Part shown: positions 1-10,913 of the stretch, piece after piece
Layout: each line of letters begins with the position of its first letter
How positions within the stretch are numbered: position 1 is the first letter of the stretch
NCBI GenBank assembly: GCA_002224055.1
Contig: AZLU01000091.1
Location: forward strand, 62,001 to 126,000
Source of the DNA: Pezizomycotina sp. ARF18
Taxonomy: Eukaryota > Ascomycota
Length of the DNA stretch: 64,000 nucleotides
Direction of reading: 5' to 3'
Notes under the pieces: generated by a model
Told to the model about the DNA's origin: nothing
Seen by the model: only the letters and a program-made list of their open reading frames with translations
Databases searched by the model: none
Position numbers and translations under genes: made by a program

Positions 1-107
1 TCCGAGAGAAGATGTTGTGGTACATGTACGTGGCTTTCCGCATGATAATGATAAGGCATAGATATATGTTTCAGGATTCCCAAACGGCGGTTAGAAGATT
101 CGATGAA

Positions 108-178
108 TAAGATCTGCTGCGGTTTGCGGCCGATCAGGTATTGCGGGGCGATACCGGTGACATCAAGCCGGGCTTAGT
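108..178 (-). promoter_or_regulatory. Promoter-like block repeated upstream of the secreted-protein array
   Basis: This stretch matches 1699-1768 closely: both carry CTGCTGCGG, GCGGCCGAT, GCGGGGCGAT and a TGACAT..GCGGGC end. The 1.7-kb copy lies just upstream of a minus-strand secreted-protein gene, so this copy probably belongs to another array member left of the window. The likeness is seen; the regulatory role is inferred. Confidence 0.45.
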
Positions 179-796
179 TAGCTGAATTAGACCAGCGAAT
201 AAAAATGTACGGTAAAAATTGAAACTTGAAAAAATAACTATCAAATCTAAAAGATAATAATTATAATGCATAACTGTAGACGATCCACAACCCTAAAACT
301 ACGGTATATAGATCTTGATAGAGCCCTCGAATTTCTTTAAGGCATCAAATAAGTCATTTATGTAGAGTCAAGTTTGGATTCTTACATATAAATCCCGAGG
401 TTCATAGAAACGTTGTTGTAACTGTATTGTTGTAGAAGGGATGAGCATCCGCTGATAATAATGCAGAATGATTAAGTATAAAAGAGCTTATCATTGGTTA
501 GTGGGTAGAATTCTATAACTTTGTTATCCATCTATTTCCTCCCCAGGCCCGATGAATTCCTGTCAGGGTCCAGCGAGACTACCAATATTTGCAAACGTTT
601 CGCTATTAATCAAGCAGTGCAAAATTAATAAATAACATTTATCTTATTCTTATTAAATTGCATGTTTTACTAACGATGGGAGCAAAAAAGATGAAACATA
701 TCAGGGAAGTTTCAGAATAAACGCTGATGTTATAAAAAGAGGGAAAGTAGTTGAGGGCTACCTCAGTATGTACATATTTCATCGAGAAAAGATTGA
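179..796. other. No gene seen
   Basis: AT-rich sequence with purine runs near 790-900. Open frames here are low-complexity Phe/Ser runs. I see no gene. Confidence 0.5.
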
Positions 797-1484
797 TCAG
801 AAATTGAAGAAAGACAAAAAAAAAAAGGGCAAAAGTAGAGGGAAAGCTAAAAGAGAATGAAGTTCGTGAAAGACAGAAATAGAAAGGAAAAACAATGAAG
901 ATATACGGTACAGACACTCGTCATTTAAGGACAAATTCCGAGTTATCTCGGCTGCTCTGTTAGCGCTAACGAACCGACGGTGCTCGTTATTACTATTTAC
1001 ACCGCCCCACCAGTTGGTCTTTTGAGAACAACACTTAATGGTCCCACCAGGCACCGCTGTAGAATCAAGAGAATGTTAGCATTCGAATGCACTAAAACGA
1101 ATGAAACATAGCAGGAGAAAAGGAAGCGATAGGCGTGAGTAGAGAGAAAACTAGAATGAATTTCAGCCAGTACGAACCTCCAGGCGGTTTACAAAGTCCA
1201 CTGCGAGGCTCGATTTTATTAGAGGCCTTTCCGGTCTCGGCCTTCCCGGTGGTAGGGTCGAGGGATGAATTCAGGAATTGGCGCCGGCGTTGCGCTTGCG
1301 GTCGAAGCAGTAGGGGATGGTATCTTCACGAGGGTACTCCTTTCTCCGACGGTCGGAATCGCCCGTCGGAAAGGGCGGGAGCAGACGAAGTCGCGGTCGG
1401 AACCTGAGTAGTAGCAGCAGTGAAGCCGGACATGATGACGCCGACGGCGAAGAGGTACACGGAGGTAGAAGTTGAAATCTTCAT
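797..1484 (-). CDS. Small secreted protein, array member A
   Basis: The start at 1484 gives an N-terminus MKISTSTSVYLFAVGVIMSG, a clear secretion signal, followed by a Ser/Thr/Pro-rich stretch with TATSSAPAL, STLVKI and SNKIEPR. The same blocks in the same order occur in member B (3552-4141), so the two are paralogs. After a putative intron whose 3' end is TTCTACAG near 1061, a Cys-bearing piece follows with IKCCSQKTNWWGG, matching KCCSNQ of B. The frame is not continuous, and the end at 797 is only the end of the last open frame. Function unknown; the fold class is small secreted cysteine-containing protein, often effector-like in plant- or host-associated fungi (inference). Confidence 0.55.
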
Positions 1485-1635
1485 TGTGTCTTATTTCTAG
1501 CGATTTTAATTTATAATTATAAAAGTTATGTGAAAGTACAATCGGACGGAGGCGTGTGAAGGAAGGTTTTTTTGGCTGGATGTTCTGCGTTTACTACAGG
1601 AAAGCGTCGATGGTTCGATGAAAAGGACTCCAGGA

Positions 1636-1664
1636 CGGGAAGAAGGGCTCGCTTTTATAGCTCT
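1636..1664 (-). promoter_or_regulatory. Core promoter with TATA box, member A
   Basis: Read on the minus strand this is a TATA-like box (CTATAAAAGCGAGC) about 170 bases before the start codon. The equivalent segment at 4286-4313 upstream of member B is nearly the same (CTATATAAGCGAGCTC), flanked in both by GACGGGAAGA and, closer to the gene, GGCTGGATGTT. The conservation is seen; promoter activity is inferred. Confidence 0.6.
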
Positions 1665-1698
1665 TGTACTCCGGAAAATGCCATGAATGGCACCTGCT

Positions 1699-1768
1699 GC
1701 GGGGTTGTGGACTGCGGCCGATTAGGCGACGCGGGGCGATGTCGCTGACATTGAGCGGGCCTTCCTCG
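1699..1768 (-). promoter_or_regulatory. Upstream block shared with 108-178
   Basis: GC-rich block upstream of member A with the shared words CTGCTGCGG, GCGGCCGATTAGGCGACG and GCGGGGCGAT. It sits about 40 bases beyond the TATA-like box and may hold upstream control sites or simply mark the duplicated unit. Confidence 0.45.
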
Positions 1769-1799
1769 CAAAGTTTGTTTGACATTTATAAGTTTAATC

Positions 1800-1888
1800 C
1801 ACTTATTTGCTTTCCGTAGCGTAGATTTGAATTGAAATTAATGAAAAGCTATTAATGTTGAACTGCTATGATTATTTTCTTATGGAAC

Positions 1889-1919
<31 letters not shown>

Positions 1920-3551
1920 ATTTATTTATTTATTTATTAACTTCGATATATCGGCGGGATTCTCTTGTAGCTAGGTTACTACCGGCGATATATAACGAAC
2001 ATGGCCGTTGACAGGGCGAGGCTAGGCAACAGCTAGTAACGCCAAAGACAGGTCGGCTATACGGGCCGTATAATTATCCGCGAGGCCGGGTACCAACAAC
2101 TGTAGCTAAAGAAGCTTCGAAGATTGCTTCACAGAGCAAGGTCTTGATATGCGTTTCATATCTCCACACATTAAACTGTAGTTGGAAACGCCACTGGTAA
2201 CTTTTGCTGCGGTCATTCATGCGATATTTACGACAAGCCATCCGTATCTTTGACGATAAGCAGGGCCTACCGAGAAAAAATGATCGAAACACGGCGTCAT
2301 CGTCTATAATGTGGACATTAACGGTCATAGCTCGCTACGATAGTCCACGAGTAAGCTAGGACCTGAAAACAACTGCTGAGGGTCATTTTTCTTGTTTATT
2401 CAAGAGCTTCTGGCATATAGGGACAACAGGGCAACGAATAGTAGAGTAGTATAATAGGGTACTAAACGAAATATATCGAAAAATTTTAGAATCTCTTATG
2501 AAATAATAATGCTTTGACCATGTTGTGGGGAAATCCGATAGTCATGAAGCAGGTTGATGTTGAAGTAATGGGCTTTTTACTAAGGGGTGGCTTGGCGCGG
2601 GAAATATAGTAAGGTAAGGTGTTGACATAGGTTTCCATGTTTTTCCTCGCTGTCAAACGGTTGTCGGATATGCAAGCCTGTTGTTCAAGAATAGAGGTAA
2701 ATGGAAACATCCAAAAAATAGAATATATATTTATTTAATCGGTTCCGGGTACGTCACATACTGATAAATTAAATTATGAAATATCAAATCCGCAAATCCG
2801 TGACGTATCTTATACATTACCTGAACATAGCAAAGTGTTAAGACAATCGGCTACTAGGCTATACCCAAGCAACGGTTGCACAATTATATCTAGCAAAAGT
2901 GATCACGACGTACGCTAGTTTTTAGTGAAAGATTCGGATTCAGCTACGGTTGTCATCGCCCCTCGTCGCTGGTGATAAATGGGGAGCTTGATGACCAGCC
3001 TCATGGAGGAACGCTCGAGATCCACTGGTATCCTATTCGGCCTCGATATCCGTGGTCGAGGTCAGAGATGTTTTCTTAGGTAATATGTTAGAAGTTTCCG
3101 CCGGGTTTCATTTTGGCTATTGTTCGCATGCCCCTCCCTGTTCACTTCCTATTTGATAGCACACTGGCAGCCGATAGATTTATAGCCTCGTGACCAAAGT
3201 TCGTTTGATCCAAAATAGACTCTTATTTGTGTAATTGCGTACAGCAGCTGAAAAGAAAAAATCGGGAGAAGGAGAATACCCCCGGAAATTTCAAACTATT
3301 TCTTTTTTATTTATTTTTTTTTTTCTAAAAAAAAAAAAAGGAAAAGCTAAAAGGTGACAACGGAAGATAGTAAAAATGGAAGCATATAAAAGCTAAGCCA
3401 AGATCAAAGTAGTACTTAAGTAGGAGGGAAAAAATAAGAAAAGAAAAATAGAAAATATAACGCTATTAACGCTTATAAGTCGCCATTAACATTGAAGGTT
3501 AATTATCAAGTTATCTTACACTCCCCCTCTTCTCCTCTCCCTTCTTATTTT
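1800..3551. other. Intergenic, with a TTTA microsatellite
   Basis: Holds a TTTA repeat at 1890-1939. A block near 2000-2100 (GATATATAAC, GAGGCCGGGTA) resembles 4470-4615, another trace of tandem duplication. Poly-T and poly-A runs lie at 3301-3340. No gene seen. Confidence 0.5.
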
Positions 3552-4141
3552 CTAATAACCAACGTATTCCTTTACTGGTAGACACTTCTTTATCCACGGA
3601 CGGGTAACACGTACGGCTTTGCATTCGGTGCCTTGATTTGAACAACATTTATGGCCTTTATCACAATCATCTATTTGGTTCAAGAAAAGGTTAGCCTTAA
3701 ATGCACCAAAGCCAATAGAGCATAACGGGCAAAAAAAAATCTCAGATGAGGGGAAACTGTAAATATCCAGGGTAAGCGAACCATTAATCTTTCTGCACGA
3801 CGGGGCTAGGTGTTGTCGAGGCTCAATTTTATTGGAGTGGCTTTTACTTTTAGTCTCCCCGGTAGAAGGACCGAAGGAAAAATTGCTAGTTGGTGTTGGG
3901 GTTGGCCTTGCTGGGGAAGCTGCGATTGGCGGAGTTGCGGAAGTAGATGACGTAGCTGAAGCGCTGAAGGATTGCATCTTCACGAGTGTGCTTTTTTCTT
4001 CCGCGGTCGGGCCAGCCCGGCGATACAGGGCTGGAGCGGATGAGGTCTTAGTCGGAGTCTGAGTATTCCAGCCATGGCGAAGCCGGACATGAGCGTGCCG
4101 ATCTCGAGTAGGTAGACGGAGGTAGAGGCCGAGATCTTCAT
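3552..4141 (-). CDS. Small secreted Cys-rich protein, array member B
   Basis: The start at 4141 gives MKISASTSVYLLEIGTLMSG, a secretion signal almost the same as member A. A Ser/Thr/Pro-rich region follows (SSAPAL, EKSTLVKM, GPSTGETKSK, SNKIEPR). The last part, after a probable intron ending near AACCAAATAG, is Cys-rich: DDCDKGHKCCSNQGTEC then WIKKCLPVKEYVGY and a stop at 3552. The signal and the body lie in different frames near the signal cleavage region. Expected to be exported and disulphide-bonded; role unknown. The DCDKG word recalls DCNKG in member C and DCNKE in member D, linking all four. Confidence 0.6.
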
Positions 4142-4285
4142 TGCGCCGCCTTTCCTGCGAATGCTTTTTATATAAGTTACGGGGAAGTATAGTTGGATAG
4201 AGGTTTGAGCTGTTAGGATTTTTTTTTTCTTTGGCTGGATGTTGCGTGTTTGGTACACCGATAGTCCAAAGAGGGGGCATATGAG

Positions 4286-4313
4286 ACGGGAAGAGCTCGC
4301 TTATATAGCTTTG
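4286..4313 (-). promoter_or_regulatory. Core promoter with TATA box, member B
   Basis: Minus-strand AGCTATATAAGCGAGCTC about 160 bases before the start codon of member B. It is conserved with the same position upstream of member A, which supports real core-promoter function. Confidence 0.6.
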
Positions 4314-4319
4314 TGAATC

Positions 4320-5299
4320 AGAATTTATATATCATCCTGAGTCCAAAGGATCATTACAAGAACCCTTCGTTGGGAGTCCACTGAACATGAAAACAACCGC
4401 TCCGCATTTCCCACGTGAGCAAGGCGTATACTATAACGCATTGATGGTCATGATCATTATTGCGGTGTATGGTGATATATAACCGAAATATGACAATTAT
4501 AGCCGTGAGTTATGAAAATTTCGGACTCTAACAACCTAAGCTGAGACCCAGCCAACTAGAGCTTATTCATGTCGTTATACAAATTCAAAATCACCCGCGT
4601 GGCCGGGTAACAACACATTTGGTACGCAAGGAAACGATTTTCGTTGTTTAGGCCTTAAAAGTTTATTAGAACCACATTCCATATATATATACCAAACCCC
4701 AAGTGTTCTCTAGCCTTCTTGAGTTTTTACGGCTATATCTAGACGGGCCACCATGCAGCGCACTTTGTGGCTCCGCCCGCGGCACCAATAAGGCACGCAG
4801 ATATGTTTTCACGATTGTGGGCTATAAATTGGTGGTTGTTGGAAACGTTGGTAAGAGACGTTGCTGCGGTCGACGGCCGTCCATGCGGCGCCAAGCCCTG
4901 CCACCGCTATTAGGCGGGTGGCTGGGCGAATTGGAACTCTTTGCACTGACCTGCTCAACTTCAATTGTTCTCTAAGATGATAAGAGTAGATTCCAAAATT
5001 TTGAAGATCCATAAAGTTTTTTTTTTTTTTTTTTTTTTTTGACTTTTTGTTTTTTTCTCTTCTTTATATTTGGAATTTCTTGTGATTTTTCAAACTGTTC
5101 GATATAGTACTAGTATAGATGAGTTTACAATGGAACATCTTATTCATAGGTATTCGCCGATTTTATAATATATCACTTCCAACAATGAAGTATTATTACA
5201 GCGTAGATACCTTGTATTTCTATCTTTTAATAACGTTGAAGATCATTTTGAAAAATTTCAAGTTTATTGGCAAAAATAATAATAGTAATAATAATAAAA

Positions 5300-5333
<34 letters not shown>

Positions 5334-5456
5334 TGATGATGATGCTGATGCTGATGCTGATGCTGATGCTGATGCTTTGTGACTCTTTTGCGTTCGCGTA
5401 ATAAACAATCCCTTTCCCCCCTCCCCAGCACGGTGGCTAAATTTGAAATTAGACCC
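4320..5456. other. Intergenic with duplicated promoter block and microsatellite
   Basis: 4470-4615 resembles 2000-2100. 4856-4925 shares TGCTGCGG and GCGCCAAGCCCTG with 6521-6570. A poly-T run lies at 5018-5040. An AAT repeat then a GATGCT repeat fill 5275-5378. No gene seen. Confidence 0.5.
5275..5378. repeat. Compound AAT and GAT/GCT microsatellite
   Basis: Trinucleotide runs: AAT units, then GAT, then GATGCT units. They create spurious Asn/Asp/Ala or His/Gln open frames on both strands. Confidence 0.9.
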
Positions 5457-6024
5457 TTATCCAACAGTGTCGCTGAAGTTGCACTGGTCCGTATCCTTTT
5501 GCTTGCAGAGGCTATTAAACGTTCCGTGGTGACATGTATATTTCCCACACCACCGCCCCTTATTACAATCTTCATTGTTCTTGCAACGTTCTACAGCGAG
5601 AAATTCAGTCACGCATTAGCAAAAGGGAAATATACGTCTATTAGGAGATCTGCTTCCGTACTTACTGCATTATGATCGCAACCCCAAGCACCTCGTTTAA
5701 ATAGTTTTAAGATGCCCTCGCTGACGGCGGTTTTTGCTGACGTGGTTGACGCGGGACTGCCGGACGATGGAGTGGCACTTAAGGTTGGGTATGAGCCCGT
5801 GCTTGGCTTAAGGCTGGCCGGCTTCTGCACGCTGGTCGCCATGATACTAATGATGTCGGTTGCTCGACTATTAGGCGACGGATAAGGAGACGCGCTGCGG
5901 CCGGCGTTCAGGGAATCTGGAAACCTTGAACCGTGGCAGATGTCTTCGTAGGAGTAGCAGCAGCACCGGATATAATTACTCCGATGGCCAGGAGATAAAG
6001 GGATCGGGATGTTTGGAGTTTCAT
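5457..6024 (-). CDS. Small secreted Cys-rich protein, array member C
   Basis: The start at 6024 gives MKLQTSRSLYLLAIGVIISG and AAATPTKTSA, a secretion signal. A Ser/Thr/Pro-rich middle follows (LKPSTGSYPTLSATPSSG) then KRGAWGCDHNA. An intron of about 75 nt runs 5591-5665 (GTAAGT to TGTAG). The last exon encodes eight Cys in a tight pattern: ERCKNNEDCNKGRWCGKYTC, then HHGTFNSLCK, then DQCNFSDTVG and a stop at 5457-5459. The Cys spacing resembles knottin-like secreted proteins, but I cannot name a family. Member D has the same intron position, nearly the same intron length and an aligned Cys exon. The frame is interrupted at least once before the intron. Exported, role unknown. Confidence 0.65.
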
Positions 6025-6029
6025 TTCGT

Positions 6030-7150
6030 CCCTTAGGATAGTCGATTTCGAATGGTTTGGTTTCGCTGAAGTCAAAAAGAACTAATGGAAAAATAGCTGT
6101 ATGAGGAGTGCTGTAGTGTTCCGGTGGAGGTCTTGGTAGTGACGTTTTCTAAGATAAAGTGTAAGTTATGGAGGATTGGAATTGCCTTCTATTGGAGGTA
6201 AGAGTACTAAATATACCTCATCTTGTAGCGAGTCTTCAGGATTGGAAAGCTTTAACGTTATACAACGAAGCCAAGGGATATTCATTGGAAGATATGGGAA
6301 ACCTTCTTTCGAGGAGGCCTGGTTGACGGGCGCATAAAACACACAGCCTCTACCGCTGCCGGGTAATTTACTGTTATATCCATGAAAAACTTTGCTTCAC
6401 AGGCAGCAACCATCGTAAGCAGTTTTGTCCGAACCTTTCCGAATAGTGATATATTAGATAGTAAATTGGTAAGTACATTTCTATCATTTCCACTCGCCCC
6501 GCATTTAAACCCAAGCAGTCACTACGGCCCCACTGCGGTCTATCATACGACGCCAAGCCCTGTCATTTCCATTGACGATGTTTGCTAGGAAAGCTTTTCG
6601 ATACAACGTTCTTTCAATTAACCGCTATTTAGCCCTGCCTATGGAATCGAGTTGGATTATTATAAATAATAAAAATATCCTGGATGGTTAGAACCCATTC
6701 CGGCTAAAAGGACATTTGGTACAGATCTAGAATTACTTGCGGTGAAAATTTTTTCGTTTGAGGGTAATGAGATGCTAGCTGCTAGTAACATCGCGCATCG
6801 CTTACTACTGTTGCTTCGAAAAAAGGGTAATCCGGAACAGGAATCTAAGGGATGCTTTCGTTTTCTCCGCATCAAATATCAACAATAGGGCAATTCTCGA
6901 GAAAATTTTTCTGTAGTAAATAATAAATTCTCTCAATGAAGCCGAAGCCACACTATTACAAGGCACAGTAGATCCGGGAACGAGCATTCTCTCTCAATAC
7001 TGGAACGATTATTTCAGCAAGTGGACCATCTACTCTATAATAGCATTTCGATTTGTATCTTGGATCATCTTTTTTTGTGGTTAGGCCGTAAGGGGGAGGG
7101 GGGGGGGTGGCGCTATATTAACAATGATCTCTTTCTTTGAATAAAAAAAT
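6030..7150. other. Intergenic, no gene seen
   Basis: Upstream region of member C. 6521-6570 resembles 4856-4925. A G-rich run lies near 7090-7110. Small open frames look like chance. Confidence 0.5.
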
Positions 7151-7199
7151 GACGAACGACCCGCTGGCAGCTTCTACAGTTGAATTGCACGGACAGCAC

Positions 7200-7700
7200 C
7201 AATAAACCCTTAAGTGTCGCATTGAAGACGGATTCTTGCAGACATTAACCTGTTTATCGGAAAATGAGGGGCTACAGGAAAATCACCGCAGTTCTCTCTT
7301 TATTGCAGTCCTCGTCTCGTTCGCAAGGTTCTACAACAGCAAGTTCAATCGAGCGTTAGCACACTACGGGTATTTCGTGAGGAAATTTGGGTAAAGGACT
7401 TACTGTATTTCTTTTTGCAAGAACCCTTTCAGCCATCATCAAACACCCTCGTTGAATTGTCCTAGAAGCTCCAGTTGTTGCTGGGGAATTGATGAAGTCA
7501 AGGACGCGGATAAGCTTGGCTCGGCGCTGAAGGTCTTCCGGAAGGTGGTTGGCAAAGTGCTCCCATCCGCCATCACCGGAGCACTGGCCGGCGGTGGAGG
7601 AGACGCAGTGGCGATCGAGCTGGGAGAATCTGCAGAGTTGCACAGCGGAGGAAGTCTCTCTCTCGCTATCTGTTTTTTTTTTTTTTTTTTTTTTTTTGAT
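7200..7700 (-). CDS. Secreted Cys-rich protein, array member D (5' end unclear)
   Basis: The minus strand encodes a Ser/Pro-rich stretch (SIATASPPPASAPV, AEPSLSASLTSSIPQ) like members A-C, then KGSCKKKY, an intron at about 7331-7403 (GTAAGT to TTGTAG, 73 nt), then a Cys exon with PCERDEDCNKE, CGDF, CSPSFSDKQVNVCKN and a short end QCDT. The order of Cys matches member C, and the words after the splice site (AACCTTGC against AACGTTGC) show common descent. I find no clean signal sequence. A 25-base poly-T tract at 7671-7697 lies where it would be expected, so the 5' end may be rearranged or misread. The frame is broken in more than one place. Confidence 0.5.
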
Positions 7701-7778
7701 AAACAGCCTTCCGGAGGGGCTTGTTAGATTGGCAGTATAAAACCTATAGACCCATACTCTTGGCACTGGATTTTTCAT

Positions 7779-8126
7779 TCGCTATGGCGAAAATGTCTCC
7801 GTCGTTGCTCGCCCCAAAAAGGCCGTTTCGTCCGCGGGTTTTCAAACCATGGCATGTCGATTATATGGTCAAAAGATCCGTTGGTTCTACTTTAAAGAAG
7901 ACGTCCTTCTGTTCTACAAAGACTCTCGCGCGTTTGAATTCTTTCCAAATTTTCCTTTAGTCCCTCTTGTTGATAAAACGCCTTGCTCTCGTGTTTTTTG
8001 GCTCGTGTTTCCCGGTTTACCGGACCGTTTAGCTGTCTTTTAGGCATTTAAATAGTACGTTTGGCTAGGCGGTCAATAATAATTTAATAACTGAAGTTTA
8101 ATAGTATTTATTTAGATAAAGTGAAC
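7779..8126. other. Intergenic, no gene seen
   Basis: No gene supported between members D and E. Confidence 0.4.
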
Positions 8127-8790
8127 CTAATATACGCCTCTGAGTGCCTTAGTGGCATAGCAACGGCACGAGTATTTTGCCGGTGCCAGCTTTGGAAATT
8201 GTGGGGGTTTTACTTTCGGTTGGTTTTTTTTTTTTTTCCTTGGGCGTTTGTGCATACATGCATGACGCCTTGAGCCACGGGAAACTCCAATGATGCAAGT
8301 GCTCAGAGCTGCCGTGCCGACGAATCCATGATACCTAAAAGATAACCGCGGAATGTACCATGTTGAGGTTTTGCTACCTCTGCGCATGCGCACAATGGCC
8401 GCTCCCGTCATAGTGATAATGCTTATATGCACTGATGACGCCCCCGAGGCAACCATGACCAGGATGGCATTCCCCTAAGAAGATCATTCAAAATGATGTT
8501 AGCGCAGCTATATTAGACACCCCAAAAGCCCACATGGCAAGCATTAAAGAAAGAGGAGGTATGGCATTTAGGTCACTTCAGTTCATTGGGAGGGAGGGGC
8601 TGAAAAAAACGGTTCTATGAAGAAGGGGCTCTACTAAATGGGACGTGGGAAGACTTACTCCCAGCTGCTGAACAAGTATATCCGTGCCTGGGGCGAGCTG
8701 AGCATCGGCAGCCGGAGCGGCGGCGGACATAATGGCTCCCAAGGCGAGGAAGTAGACGGATATTGCTAAATGCCGAGGTAGAATCTGAAG
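8127..8790 (-). CDS. Small secreted Cys-containing protein, array member E
   Basis: Minus-strand 8660-8770 encodes ISVYFLALGAIMSAAAPA, almost the same as the signal of member F (VSVYFLAMGAILSAAAPV), then DAQLAPGTDILVQQLG, ending at a GTAAGT donor. A candidate second exon near 8385-8478 follows a TTCTTAG acceptor and encodes ECHPGHGCLGGVISAYKHYH and GSGHCAHAQ. A third open stretch runs to a stop at 8127 with RRHACMHKRPRKKKK and KYSCRCYATKALRGVY. No convincing ATG precedes the signal. The exon model is my inference. The Cys pattern differs from A-D, so E and F form a second subfamily. Confidence 0.45.
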
Positions 8791-8829
8791 ATGTTATAAT
8801 GGATGAAGGATGGACGTCTAGATGGATTG

Positions 8830-10592
8830 AGGATTTATATATTGAAATCGAAAGAGACGTGCGTCAAGGTGTCAATAAAAGAAATTAGATCTAATGTTTG
8901 CAAACGGATGAAGGTCTCTTCTTGAAAAGCGTGAAAAAAACATTATAGGATTCTATTTTATGCGTTAAAATTTATAGTCTGAGAACATGGGCTTGTGGTA
9001 AAGGTCAATGATACTGAAAATTTTATCACTGCAGCCTTCTGGCTCGAATGTCCCCTCGATGGCAAAGTCGGAGCATGTCGTTTCCTTATCTGCTTCGTGA
9101 TCGCCAGAAGTTTTGGTATTTGGACGGGCATTAAATCCGCCTCAATCAAACGACGTTAACCATCTGATAACGGCGCCGTGATTCACTAAAGTTCATGTAA
9201 TTAGAACCTCGTTAGGCAACGAGAGCTATTTCGGTCTAGGCTTAAAGCTAAGATCGCGCCTTAGTCTCGCGGTTTCATATAAAAACTTCCATAGCCGGTC
9301 GTCGCTTTTAGGGCTGTACATTCATGCATTAACGTTAGGCAGTCCCCGTAGCTGCCGCCGAGCCACTACTAGCGCTAAAGCATCAGAAAACAAAACGGTA
9401 TTAAAGATTAAACTAACAAGTTCAAGCTTTATCTAAGGCGATTATCTATCCGTGAGCTTGTCAAAATAGCCCTCCGCTTATATTACTTCTAACCTAATTA
9501 TTCAAAGAAGAAATTGGGAAGCGGTCAGGCAGAACTAACCGGATAGAAGCCATCAAACTACCTGGCTCCAGGGAGAAGTACTGTGGTATAACGTGCTCAT
9601 ATTGTTCGCTTTACTGCTTATGGTAAAGACACGCTCCTTATCATCTAGAAAGGCGGTAGGAGTACCTCTGATATTTTAAAGGAAGGGCCGAAAAGAGCGC
9701 CAGGTGCAAAGGACCCGCACAGAGATTCGATATATATATAGAGAGTTAAGATTATAGATTAATGGCCAATTCAGCTTTAATGGAGGTTGAAGTAAAAATA
9801 AATTAAATTCAGTCAAGGCATGATCTTTACCCAGTGATTTATCTGTCATGAGAGAAATCGAAGTATAAACGGTATATATTTCATCTCCGGAGACTATACA
9901 GATATACAAAAGCAAATAAAAGAGAATAACACCAAGAAACAGAAACAGAAACAAATCTTTTTGGGAGGGGCTTGGGAAAGAAGGTGGAGGTGGGGAATCG
10001 ACAGAAAGGCAGCGTTTTTTTTTTTTTTTTTTTTTTTTTTTGGAGGGGCGGAGGTGAAAGCAAAAGAAAAGGAAACAAAAAAATCTCGCCTACCATCCTT
10101 AGAACTCCAATCATGATGGCACACTCTTCATCTGCGCTGAGAATACGATGACTCTATACAAAAATAGGAAACAACGAGAAGAAAGAAAAGTATTAAAGAT
10201 AGAAGAGGTAGGTATGCATAGAAGAATGAACAAAAACAGAGAGAAATAAAATTAGTAGTCTCTGCCAGGCCTGGAAAGCCGGGTGCTAGCATTTCCCTTC
10301 ACGCTGTTTCAATCTTTAAAAAACCTTTCGCATGCATAGTCCCCGTCGCAGCAATACGTTTCTACAACAAAGTTGAAGAAGACAGTCAGTATTTGCCATG
10401 ATTTGGAAAGGGGAATAACTAAAACGCGTGTACCCTGAGACATCAGTACTCTCGATCAGATTAACCTTCTATGTAGTACGCAAACAGGGCGTGAAGAATA
10501 GTAGGAATATGAAGGCGAAAAAGTTGGATAAGCTTACCATTGTTCTTTTGCTGGAGTCCGCTTGGAGATGAGTGAATTAGCTATCTAGACGT
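8830..10592. other. Intergenic with a repeat shared with 11.7 kb
   Basis: 9313-9385 is related to 11666-11790. A 24-base poly-T run lies at 10015-10041. No gene supported. Confidence 0.5.
9313..9385. repeat. Repeat copy 1, upstream of member E
   Basis: Shares CTGTACA, TCATGCA, ACGTTAGGCAGTCCC, GTAGC, GCCGCC and GCCGAGCCAC with 11666-11790 in the same order. Each copy lies 0.5-0.8 kb upstream of an array gene, fitting duplication of a whole unit. Confidence 0.55.
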
Positions 10593-10913
10593 CTACATCC
10601 CCTGACGCGGCGTTCTTGTTCTGATTCTGGGCGTCAGTCTTCCCCTTGTGATGGTAATCGCGGGTACGTAAGCTGGTCGTTGCGACGACAGCTGCTGGAT
10701 CGAGTGAGACATTCTCGTCGTTGTGCTTGTGATCTTTATTTTGTTTATGATCGCGGCGGTATACCCCAGGATGACCTTGTGCACTTCCACCTGTCGCGGC
10801 GGCGGCTGGGCTGCATTTGGATGGTGCGGATCTTCATCATGGACCGGAGCGGCGGCCGACAAAATGGCTCCCATGGCGAGAAAGTAGACAGAAACTGAGG
10901 TCGAGAACTTCAT
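10593..10913 (-). CDS. Small secreted protein, array member F
   Basis: The start at 10913 gives MKFSTSVSVYFLAMGAILSA and APVHDEDPHHPN, a strong secretion signal shared with member E. About 106 codons are open. The part after the signal is Pro/His-rich then basic, with no Cys in this frame, and a second frame (hydrophilic, KQNKDHKHNDENVS) is equally plausible, so the mature protein is uncertain. A TATATAA element lies upstream near 11100-11110. Exported; function unknown. Confidence 0.5.
   Translation of the reverse strand: MKFSTSVSVYFLAMGAILSAAAPVHDEDPHHPNAAQPPPRQVEVHKVILGYTAAIINKIKITSTTTRMSHSIQQLSSQRPAYVPAITITRGRLTPRIRTRTPRQGM

Noticed and set aside
639-1054. Phe/Ser-rich minus-strand proteins
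   Set aside because: Low-complexity purine tract read on the other strand; only the part after 1061 links to member A.
5264-5575. His/Gln/Tyr-run protein on the minus strand
   Set aside because: Product of the AAT and GATGCT microsatellite read in reverse; part of the stretch overlaps the Cys exon of member C in another frame.
9881-10124. Lys-run open frames on the minus strand
   Set aside because: Caused by the poly-T tract at 10015-10041; no conserved motif.
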